A stretch of DNA of 17,500 nucleotides, from NCBI GenBank assembly GCA_012295275.1, contig CM022669.1, forward strand, positions 9,487,489-9,504,988, in the 5' to 3' direction. How positions within the stretch are numbered: the stretch's first letter is position 1; the number at the start of each line of letters is the position of its first letter. Shown here in pieces: positions 8,027 through 17,500 of this stretch. Position numbers and translations under genes: made by a program. This stretch comes from Chrysomallon squamiferum (Eukaryota; Mollusca; Gastropoda; Neomphalida; Peltospiridae). Under the pieces are notes generated by a model that did no database searches, was not told the DNA's origin, and saw nothing but the letters and a program-made list of their open reading frames with translations.

Positions 8027-8360
8027 ATGATTATTATTATTATTGTTATTGTTATTGTTATTGTTATTGTTGTTGTTATTATTTATTTAATAAATGTAAT
8101 TGTTGCTGTTATTGGTTAATGTTTTTATTATTCTGTATTGTGTTGTTATTATGGGTTTTTTTGTTTGGTTTTTTGTTTGGTTTTTTGTTTGGTTTCTTTG
8201 GTGGTTGTAACAGAAATAGTAGTTGTTTATTGTTGTTCTTCTTGTTGTTCTTATTAGTTTTGTTTAATTCTTTATTTTTTAAAATAAATATTTTGGTGTG
8301 TATATATATATATATATATATATGTGTGTGAAAGTTAGTGTATGTGTGTGTGTATGTGTA
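8027..8360. repeat. TTA/TTG repeats, 12-bp GT repeat, (TA)n and (TG)n
   Basis: (TTA/TTG)n lies at about 8027-8080. A 12-bp unit GGTTTTTTGTTT is repeated about three times at about 8154-8193. (TA)n at about 8301-8324 passes into (TG)n. ORFs across it are low-complexity. Confidence 0.85.
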
Positions 8361-8626
8361 TGTGCGTGACTCCGTGTGCGTATGCATGCACAAAGCTTTT
8401 GTTGTTGGTCTCTTTGTTGCATTCCGATTTCGATTTACAAGATATTCTTACCATCAGTTATCTTGTTGTCCACTTTCCCCACACTTACTCTGATTCAAGC
8501 ATGCTGTTGCTACCAAACACGTTAGTAATCACGTGTGCATGTTAGCGTGCATGTCCAGTCCAGTGAACAGCTGATACAATCGGTTGACATCTATTGGCTC
8601 CTGTATTTAAAAAAATGAATCTACCT

Positions 8627-8737
<111 letters not shown>

Positions 8738-8749
8738 CGAAAAAAAAAA

Positions 8750-9870
8750 GAAAAGAAATCTTGACTGAAAAACAAGGTTACACAAACTGACACACTACTC
8801 TTCAGACCGCGTTTTCAACATCACCGTTTCCATTACTCTAAATATTAGTTTACACGAGCATCACGTCGGTGACGTTGCTATCGTTGTCGTTGTAGGTGGT
8901 GTGCAGATGGCGTGCACGTCAGGCATTCAGCGTATTCTGTGAAGCGAGTGATAGTTACACAACAGTGACAATGAGAGTTGTCAGTTTCGTGGCACTCAAG
9001 ACGCGTGTGTTTTAGCTGCGAGGTTTCACACTTTAGTCTCGCTGATGTATCTTATTTGTTTTCGTGTTATTGCTAGGATATCGCTTCCCAAAGCTTTCTC
9101 CATTACCTAAACGTAAGCTCTAAAGACTCGATGATTTCTTGGGATGTATGCCTGTATACATTTTCCGCTTCTGTACAGATTTACATTCTAAAAATTCTAA
9201 ATGTTTGATTTCACAATCGCACAATCGTAGAAGTGAACACTTCGATAATATCGATATTTTATTATCGGCCTAGTAGCACACAATTACTATCGATAGTATT
9301 ATAACTGTATCAGGACGATGTTAATTAATTTTACCGATATTCCTTCTTTCTCATTTGCTTTTACTTCTTTTTTTCTTTTTCTTCTTTTCTCATATTTATC
9401 ATTCTTCTCATTCTTTTCCTATATTTATTAATTTAAATGACAAGTAAAAATGTTTTGCTCTAATAACGGTAATGGGAGGACTTTCAATCTTTACAATTTT
9501 TCATTCAGTTTACTGTTCAAGTTGAATTGATGCTGACAGCTTTTGACTTTCCTTGAACATTCTGCCAAAAATATACCCTGATTTAAAAGAATAACATCTT
9601 TACATAACATTAAAGTCCTTGATATATTAGCATCGACGATCTGTAAGTCACGTCGTTACTGAAATCACAAACTAAAATAAATGAAATCATTGCTTTATGG
9701 GTATTGATATTGCTTGTGCTCAGTTATATATTACAAGTAATTGCAGTCTTTCTGTGTGTATTGTTTATTGATTCCAGCTGCTGCTTTACTTAAACTGCTT
9801 AAAGGGATAAGTGATACAATAAAGAAAGCGAGTGTACTTTCACTGTTACGTGTGTGTTTTAAGTGTATTA
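8750..9870. other. Unique AT-rich DNA, no gene seen
   Basis: Both strands are closed by frequent stops and no paired splice sites with an open frame were found. Notable elements are two TATCGATA sites (9249-9256 and 9288-9295, the second inside a 14-bp palindrome) and a GTAAGT at 9641 without an open upstream frame. Confidence 0.55.
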
Positions 9871-9871
9871 G

Positions 9872-9874
<3 letters not shown>

Positions 9875-9940
<66 letters not shown>

Positions 9941-10056
9941 TATGCGCATATGTCTCTGTGAAGTCACACATCGGAAGCAGCTAACCTAACTAAACTACAT
10001 ATCTACTAAGAACACACACACACACATACACACACATACACATACACATACATACA
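9875..10056. repeat. (TG)n and (CA)n microsatellites
   Basis: A perfect (TG)n tract of about 31 units at 9875-9937 is followed, after about 75 bp, by an imperfect (CA)n/CATA tract at about 10013-10056. They lie in inverted orientation and could pair. Confidence 0.9.
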
Positions 10057-10143
10057 GAACACTCCTGACTACAACCCATTACTATCTATCTATAACAAGA
10101 GAATAACTATATGACACTAAAATCCACTCAAACTGAGAACAAC

Positions 10144-10176
<33 letters not shown>

Positions 10177-10570
10177 AGGACAGAAAAAAGTGGCGTCTTA
10201 AAAAAGAGACGACAAAAGAAACAGAAAACTGCAACTCGTCAAACTTCATCTTCCGTTCGCACCTTCCATTCATTACGTGGGCGAGGTCAGCCATCCATCT
10301 TTGTTTTTTTTTCTTTTTTTTTTTTCTCCACCTCTGGGAAGGAGCGGCTTTAGTGAATCAATTAGCGGATCAATTAAAACATGTTTTCATTCACCTGACA
10401 GTTCGAGTTTGTTTGTTCCGCACAGTCATTGCTGGAGCCGAGTTGTCAGTGATGAATGCAGTGTTACAGTGTAGACTGGTAGTTGAAAAAACAACAACAA
10501 AAAAACAACAACAACGCTGTAGTAATTTCTGAGTATATAGCAAAACAGTCATCACTGTAATATTTGCTAG
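10057..10570. other. Intergenic DNA with a poly-A tract, no clear gene
   Basis: A poly-A run lies at 10144-10168 and T-rich tracts at 10303-10327. Overlapping ORFs (about 10111-10353 and 10277-10474) contain poly-K or poly-F runs and no recognisable domain. The part from 10240 to 10480 is less AT-rich and might be regulatory, but nothing specific supports this. Confidence 0.5.
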
Positions 10571-10634
10571 TGTGTGTGTGTGTAATCCTGAATGAGTGTG
10601 TATACACACACACACACAAACACACACATACATA
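10571..10634. repeat. Inverted (TG)n / (CA)n hairpin-forming repeat
   Basis: A (TG)n tract at about 10571-10583 and a GTGTGTATACACAC palindrome lead into (CA)n at about 10604-10628. The arms are reverse complements with a short spacer. Confidence 0.8.
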
Positions 10635-10678
10635 TATTTAAATATATTTGTGTGTTTGTGTGTGAATGGCTGTGAAAG

Positions 10679-11575
<897 letters not shown>

Positions 11576-11881
11576 TTGTCTTTCTGTCTGTCCGTCTTTA
11601 TGTCTGTCTGTCTATCTATCTCTGTCCACGTATCACGAACTGTGATTGTGTTTATGTACGGCCTGTATATGCATCTTCTAAACAGTGTTCCTCCGTCAGA
11701 ACAGTTTAGTGTCGCTTTACTGCTGATATCTGCAGAGATTCAGGTAATTGACTCTCAGACTCCATATTTAGCCCTCCACCTTTTCCTTGTAATCAGCATT
11801 TCGTCACGCTTCGCTGACTGCGTCTTACGTCTAGATAAGCAAGCAGACCAGAACTCGCATACAAGAAATTATTTTTGCCCG

Positions 11882-12596
<715 letters not shown>

Positions 12597-12599
12597 CTT

Positions 12600-13090
12600 T
12601 CATCATTTGTGTGAAATACATTCACCAACACACAGCTGACTGAATACGCACATATTTGACAATCACATTCGCTGTTCAGAAAATATTTATAACAGTATTC
12701 GTCTCGTGGTACAAACCACTCAAACCATTGTCCTCGTGGCAGCTTTTCTTGCTGAGCAATCAGATTAGACGATGAACGAATACTCGATTTCTCTTCGATA
12801 TCTTTTCACCAGCAGTATTTAAACTTGCTTTGTTGTCTTTAAATAAATGTACAATTAGTGTTAATAACAAATTTAAACATAAGTAGTTTTAAGTTTATCA
12901 GTCCGAAATAAATTACTTGCAAACAGAATCTGACATATCAGTGTTTTAAATGTTACTGAATCTGATTATGTTATTAAATAAAACTCTTTTTTCTAAAATC
13001 AATGAGCCGCATAATCTGTAATATTCATTATTTTTATTTAAATTTCTATCGTTTTATCAATATAATCTTTATATTTAAAATAATATTCTT
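12600..13090. other. Unique AT-rich DNA, no gene seen
   Basis: All frames are closed by frequent stops. No splice-bounded open segment, RNA gene or element boundary was recognised. Confidence 0.55.
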
Positions 13091-13099
13091 ATGTTACTG

Positions 13100-13298
13100 A
13101 GTGTCTGTGTAAGTATGTCTGTATATCAGTATGTATGTATGTGTGGTTGTATGTGTGACTGTGTATATGTATATGTATGTATATGTATGTATGTATGTTT
13201 GTATGTATGTATGTATGTATTATGTATGTGTATATGTATATGTGATTGTGTATGTGTGCATGTGCATATGTGTATGTGTGTGTTCGTACGTGTGTGTG

Positions 13299-13335
<37 letters not shown>

Positions 13336-13336
13336 C
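13100..13336. repeat. TGTA and (TG)n microsatellite
   Basis: Imperfect TG/TGTA repeats pass into (TA)n and then a (TG)n run at about 13312-13335. ORFs on both strands are translated repeat. Confidence 0.95.
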
Positions 13337-13573
13337 AATTTAGTGATCTACTTTACTGAATACATATATCACACTAACACAAGTGGGGCATTTCTCTAAA
13401 CTCAATAATTCAAAAATGTCAAAACGTCAATAATTCAATAGCTGCGAGGTCCCAGAGGAGCGAGGCTCTCAGACTCATTTACTCAATGTGGCTAATGTGG
13501 TTGAATCATTGGACGTGGCCAGTCCACCCAGAATTCCACTTTGACAAGAGCGTATCAGGTTAGCAGATCACTC

Positions 13574-13871
13574 GTGAGATATTTAAATTAGAAAATATCA
13601 CTTCGTGTGTTGTTAGGCTTACGTAACTGTCATGTCGTGTATAGTAGGCCAGGCCCGTGAACACGATGATTGGAAGAAATGAACTGGGACGAGGATAGAA
13701 TAAGACAGAGATGTATTGTAAGATTTAACGTAGATGTTTTCCTTCGAAATGTCACACTAACACACATACAAACACAAACACACACACACATACACACATG
13801 CAGATAGATATATGTAGAAATGTGTGGACACTACACTGAAGCTCAAATTACTCGAAGCACAGTTATATAAA

Positions 13872-13964
<93 letters not shown>
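13574..13964 (+). repeat. Interspersed repeat copy B with internal (CA)n and terminal (CT)n
   Basis: Second, same-strand copy of the repeat at 11882. It keeps the head blocks (from GTGAGATATTTAAATTAG), GATAGAATAAGACAGAGATG, a CA tract at about 13757-13799, ATATGTAGAAATGTGTGGACACT and a (CT)n array of about 45 units at 13875-13964. Relative to copy A it has an extra stretch of some 40 bp after the head, holding ATAGTAGGCCAGGCCCGTG. Upstream (13400-13573) nothing coding was found. Confidence 0.7.
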
Positions 13965-13966
<2 letters not shown>

Positions 13967-15022
13967 ATTCTCTCCATCTATATGTCTCTGTCTCTTTATT
14001 TGTTGTATGCCTGTCTATCTCTCATATGAACATACTCTCACATATCATACATGTTTTTCTCACTGGTTGATATCCGTAAAAAAAATCAAATCTCGGAGGA
14101 GTTACACATAGGCTTCAATAACCTTTTACTGCTAGGATCGGTTCCTGATGGTCCGTATCTAGCATCTTTTCTTGATATCTTGTTTTAGAATCGCTTCATT
14201 GTATTGAAATCCCAGAAGATATATAACAGTTATCCTTATCTCTTCTGACAAAGAAATTTTCTGATACGTCATCAGTTAGAGTCAATTCAGTGCGTTTGTC
14301 TAGGACAGGCAGCTTATTCTTCAGTAGATACTGCTGTTAGAAAACTCATTTTCAGTAGATATCACAGTAGACAAGACAGAGAGCTCTAGAAGAAAGTGTG
14401 TTCAGGAAAAAGAAATCATATTTAACATTCAGTAAGATATTAGTTACTGAGAGAAATTGTTCTCTACATGTTGTGGTTAGTTAAATTAATACTGGTCAAT
14501 GCGAATTAAACGGCACTAGAGGAATTTTTGCCTGACAGATTATCTTTTAGCTAGCTCTCAGAATAGGGCCATCTGTCTAACCTACATCAAACTTGTCTTG
14601 TGTCATAGCTCTGTGTATAGTTGCCCAGCTCCGCCCCGTCTCTCTAACTGCTGAACACGTGCCTGATTAATTGCACACGTCTGTGATGACTTCTGAATGC
14701 CAAACGTCATGACATTTTCTAACTGGAAGTGTTCCTGCTTTGGGACCCACGTAACGATTGAGCGTGTGACAGTTCACTGACCGAGGAAGCTGCCGTGAAG
14801 TCTAGAGAACCAGAATTGTGTTTACTCCCTCCCTACCCCAGCAAGAATCAAATAGAAATGTATTCATTCATATCCAGCATGATCGCAGACTCTCGTATAA
14901 AAAAATATTTTGCTTAATAAAACGGTATTTTTTGTTACATGTCTTTCTTCGTTTCCCTTTCCTTTTACAATGTTTTTATATTTTTATTTTGTTTTAACTA
15001 CTGTCATGTGTGTATGTCATTG

Positions 15023-15025
<3 letters not shown>
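13965..15025. other. Unique intergenic DNA, no gene recognised
   Basis: About 1 kb of mixed-composition sequence with short ORFs only. An AATAAA at about 14917 could serve as a polyadenylation signal for an unseen + strand transcript. A somewhat GC-richer patch (14610-14850) includes CTCCGCCCC and ACACGTGC motifs. No exon could be defended. Confidence 0.5.

Positions 15026-15072
<47 letters not shown>
15026..15072. repeat. (GT)n microsatellite
   Basis: A perfect GT array of about 23 units. The ORF across it encodes only a CV run. Confidence 0.95.
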
Positions 15073-15076
<4 letters not shown>

Positions 15077-15228
15077 CTCGAGAAAGTCCAGTTTCACTAT
15101 AAAGACATAAATAAATTATAAGTACATTACTCAGTACTCTGTTACAACCTTGCTGATGTAAGCGTGTTTAAAATATCTGGTCTACTGATACGTTAATTTC
15201 AGACGCTATAAAACATTCATTGTTATGA

Positions 15229-15393
15229 TTAGAGTGTGTCTGCTATGATTGTTTCTGCATCCCAAAACAAAACAGAATTCTTGCCATCATCATAGCTGCA
15301 GTGATAGCGGGCCGACATCCAGGCGGGTCAAGGGAAGGTATGTTAATTGAATTAGCACACAAACTGCCACCAGAAAGCTTTCATTTGCTTTGA
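15229..15393 (+). other. Short open frame with a hydrophobic stretch and a good donor site
   Basis: The frame is open from 15229 to TGA at 15391-15393 and includes cysteine-rich CVCYDCFC followed by ILAIIIAAVIAG. There is no ATG before the hydrophobic stretch. An AG at 15274-15275 and GAAG|GTATGT at about 15339 could bound an exon of about 64 bp, though the acceptor lacks a pyrimidine tract. It could be an exon of a membrane protein, or chance. Confidence 0.15.
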
Positions 15394-15405
15394 CCTTCAA
15401 GGTCA
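15391..15405. promoter_or_regulatory. TGACCTTCAAGGTCA nuclear-receptor-like palindrome
   Basis: Two AGGTCA half-sites are arranged as an everted repeat with three bases between. The right half reads TCAAGGTCA, the extended half-site known for ERR and FTZ-F1/SF-1 receptors. No adjacent promoter is recognised. Confidence 0.3.
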
Positions 15406-15594
15406 CGTTGTATTAATTGATGGCAACAAAGCGATACGAAGATAAATGTGGTCTGAGCAAAACTGATGAAGTGATTTTCAAACAGAGCAGTTGATATATC
15501 GAAAAGGTGGCAAGTAGATTGGTTTTGGGTGAAATTTGGTTCTAACAGTGATTGAAGGTTTCTTTTCACGATAAACAGGAATAAAAATAATCCA

Positions 15595-16120
15595 TCGTAT
15601 CCACTAAATACATTTATAAAATAAATAAATCAGTTAGAAAACGCACATGCAAGCACAAAAATCAGTAACAAGAATGGAACCGAAAGGAATAAAAAAAAAA
15701 AAAAAAAAAAAAAATAATAATAATAATAAAACAGAAAAACTGAATAAAAAAGAAAAAACGTAAAAGAAAGTAAAAAACAGAATCTTAACCTGAAATTGAA
15801 AAAAAAAAAAAAAAGGAAATCATTAAATTGGCTTCAGAATGAATCAGTTTACACCCACCCATACGCATGCGAGTAAATAAATAAAAATAAAACTTTACAG
15901 TGAATGACAACAATTACAAATTTGACACTGAAAACGGAAAATCGGGGTCACCACACAAACTACTTCTTTATTCGTACGGAGAGGTGTCAAACAAAGGTTA
16001 AGCGGACAAATCAACAACGACGTGAAATAAATCGATGTCATAATAAATCTTCAGTGAGTCTGTTTGAACGCGTAAGACGTTAGAAGACTATTTAATCATT
16101 TATGTTTGTTCACGAAATGA
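15595..16120. other. A-rich intergenic DNA
   Basis: It contains poly-A tracts (about 15691-15713 and 15800-15814), an AAT stretch and many AATAAA-like motifs. No gene was recognised. Confidence 0.6.
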
Positions 16121-16342
16121 ATGGTGCTTAACGAAGCGAATGTAACCGTTTATCTCCATCCTGGACAACCTGCAACAACTGGCACTGCGTGGTTGTGTCA
16201 CAGAGCAGGACGCTGTGTTTTAACACTGCGACATCTTTGTGTAACATCGACAAGACGTACAGCCAGATCTACACACGATCCTTCAATCCTTGTACACAGT
16301 CATAATCATTATACAACAGATACAAATACATATTTAGTATAA
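16121..16342 (+). CDS. Weak 73-codon ORF, hypothetical
   Basis: An ATG at 16121 opens 73 codons to a stop at 16340-16342. Composition is richer in G+C than the neighbours and not built of simple repeat, which is why it is listed. It has no signal peptide, membrane segment or recognised motif, and the start context is poor. The C-terminal part is H/T/Y-rich and runs into ATACA-type sequence. More likely a chance ORF than a gene. Confidence 0.12.
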   Translation: MVLNEANVTVYLHPGQPATTGTAWLCHRAGRCVLTLRHLCVTSTRRTARSTHDPSILVHSHNHYTTDTNTYLV

Positions 16343-16480
16343 ATACATATATACACGCGAACATGCAGACACATGTACAGATAAACAAATATACTCATAT
16401 TGTTACTAACAAAGCAGGAATTATTTTCTTTTATTTCTTTACTTGATTTTAATTTTGTTTTAAATAGAAACATTTTTCTT

Positions 16481-16519
<39 letters not shown>

Positions 16520-16700
16520 TGTTCTGTACTTCTTTTTCTTCTTCTTTTAAATATAAAATAGATTAACCATTATTCAGACCTTATTACCTGTTTCTTCGAT
16601 CGGAGGTTCGATGAATGACTCATGCAAAAAGAAAATATTCTACTTCTTGCTCCAGAAAGTTTAAACGACGACATTGGCTAAAAGCATTCTAATTATAGAA
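16343..16700. other. AT-rich DNA with a 34-bp poly-A tract
   Basis: A poly-A run of about 34 lies at 16483-16516. The rest is unique and AT-rich, with no gene seen. Confidence 0.65.
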
Positions 16701-16704
16701 CATT

Positions 16705-16920
16705 CAAATTCTCGCGATTTTACGAAAAGTGTCGACTGTGTTCAATCGGGGAAATACGGAGATCATGTTATCAGACATTCGCGCCCCGTGGGAATCCGGG
16801 ATTAGCCGAAAACAAACCACAGAGGTCGTTTACAACAACACGTGCGCAATTCGCTCGATTGCGTCATTAATTTTCCAAAGGGCCTCTGACTTTGTGAACT
16901 CTCGCGTTGACTGACGAGAA
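16705..16920. other. CpG-enriched patch of unknown role
   Basis: I count about 20 CpG dinucleotides in roughly 215 bp at moderate G+C, more than base composition predicts and unlike the surroundings. A 61-codon ORF (16729-16914, +) starts at GTG, not ATG, and shows no family motif. A promoter or conserved non-coding element is possible. Confidence 0.3.
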
Positions 16921-17070
16921 CTTACCAACTGCAGCGGTCACGGAATCTCTCAATATTCACATAATTAATAACTCTTGTAGAAAATCGTCCATGCCCTCGA
17001 ATGACAGAAAAGGCAAAAACATACAAAGAGACAGATAAAACAAACGTTAAAGAATGAGAAGTAAAAACTA

Positions 17071-17140
17071 AGGTATATAGAAAACCTACACCACTGAACA
17101 GAAAAAGGTATATAGAAAACCTACACCACTGAACAGAAAA
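17071..17140 (+). repeat. Perfect 35-bp tandem duplication
   Basis: Segments 17071-17105 and 17106-17140 are identical (start AGGTATATAG, end AACAGAAAA) and directly adjacent. They abut the (GA)n array of repeat copy C. Confidence 0.95.
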
Positions 17141-17149
17141 TGAGAGAGA

Positions 17150-17184
<35 letters not shown>

Positions 17185-17330
17185 TTATATACCAATATTT
17201 TGGATAAATTTGTATATCTGCATGGTGTCCATATATTTCTACCCATTTTTTTTCTGCGTCCCTACGTGTATGTGTGTCTGTGTGTGTTATTTGTAAGGAA
17301 AAATATATATATATATAATAACTTTAAAAT
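17141..17330 (-). repeat. Interspersed repeat copy C (partial, inverted)
   Basis: Read on the minus strand, this region reproduces the 3' half of copies A and B in the same order. It has ATAATAACTTT-related sequence (reverse complement of the AGTTATTAT block of copy A), a CA tract (17263-17287), GTAGAAATATATGGACAC (17225-17242), a CAGATATACAAATTT-like block, and a terminal CT array (17142-17180). The head is missing or too diverged to see. Confidence 0.45.
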
Positions 17331-17370
17331 ACCTTTGATTTAATTCTTTTTCCGTTTCTGACACATATTC

Positions 17371-17428
17371 ATCTAAATCAGTCATGGGCAAACTGTGGCC
17401 CACTTCTCGATAAATGCCTGATCTAAAT
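17371..17428 (+). mobile_element. 42-bp hAT-like transposon remnant with 8-bp target site duplication
   Basis: The insert 17379-17420 begins CAGTCATGGGCAAACTGTGG and ends in GCCTG. It lies between exact copies of ATCTAAAT (17371-17378 and 17421-17428). Eight-base duplications, CAG...CTG ends and a CAGNNNTGGGCAAACT-type terminus are typical of the hAT superfamily. ATCTAAAT fits the reported hAT target patterns nTnnnnAn and nnnTAnnn. The inner 3' end matches the 5' end only over CAGnCAT, so this is a deletion derivative or an atypical end. Confidence 0.5.
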
Positions 17429-17500
17429 AATATCAAAAATTGGCAATGCAGTTAATGAATCGGAAAATGAGCATGGCTACTGCATTACCCGGTCAGGTAA

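Noticed and set aside
8976-9015. Short ORF starting MRVVSFVAL near 8970, signal-peptide-like
   Set aside because: It stops after 14 codons and has no donor site before the stop.

Overview
This is eukaryotic, AT-rich, mostly non-coding DNA dominated by simple repeats: long (AG)n/(CT)n, (TG)n/(CA)n, TGTA, TAG/CTA and poly-A/T tracts. The strongest gene signals are a CxC-type Kazal inhibitor domain and short secreted-protein exons bounded by ordinary GT-AG splice sites. That mix fits a lophotrochozoan, probably a mollusc (gastropod or cephalopod). The assignment rests on repeat style and gene style, not on a marker gene. I see no bacterial operons, viral genes, tRNA/rRNA genes, reverse transcriptase or transposase.

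Layout. 1-550: T-rich simple sequence. 550-2260: the best complete gene model on the + strand. It has a signal-peptide exon (994-1060) with an AAG|GTAAGT donor, an 897-bp intron, and a cysteine-rich terminal exon (1958-2196) followed by AATAAA at 2234. 2400-5400: microsatellites, a CRE-bearing inverted repeat (3009-3043), inverted TAG/CTA arrays (3143-3366) and an 89-bp tandem duplication (3492-3669). 5417-5735: a small Kazal gene whose signal peptide and inhibitor domain lie in different reading frames. 5757-7106: TGTA repeats, then a 28-copy minisatellite of about 30 bp with an 11-unit higher-order period. 7741-8015: a GC- and CpG-richer island with a 12-bp E-box palindrome. 8027-11570: microsatellites and unique AT-rich DNA. 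11882-13964: two same-strand copies (A and B) of an interspersed repeat carrying CA and CT microsatellites. A partial copy C lies inverted at about 17141-17330. 14000-16930: unique DNA with weak ORFs, a nuclear-receptor-like palindrome and a CpG-rich patch. 17371-17428: a 42-bp hAT-like remnant between exact 8-bp direct repeats.

The two credible genes both encode small secreted cysteine-rich proteins on the same strand, about 3.3 kb apart. That resembles loci of secreted inhibitor or effector peptides, but nothing in the sequence shows that they act together. Most long ORFs here are translated microsatellites (runs of HT, SL, RE, CV or YI residues) and are not listed as genes.
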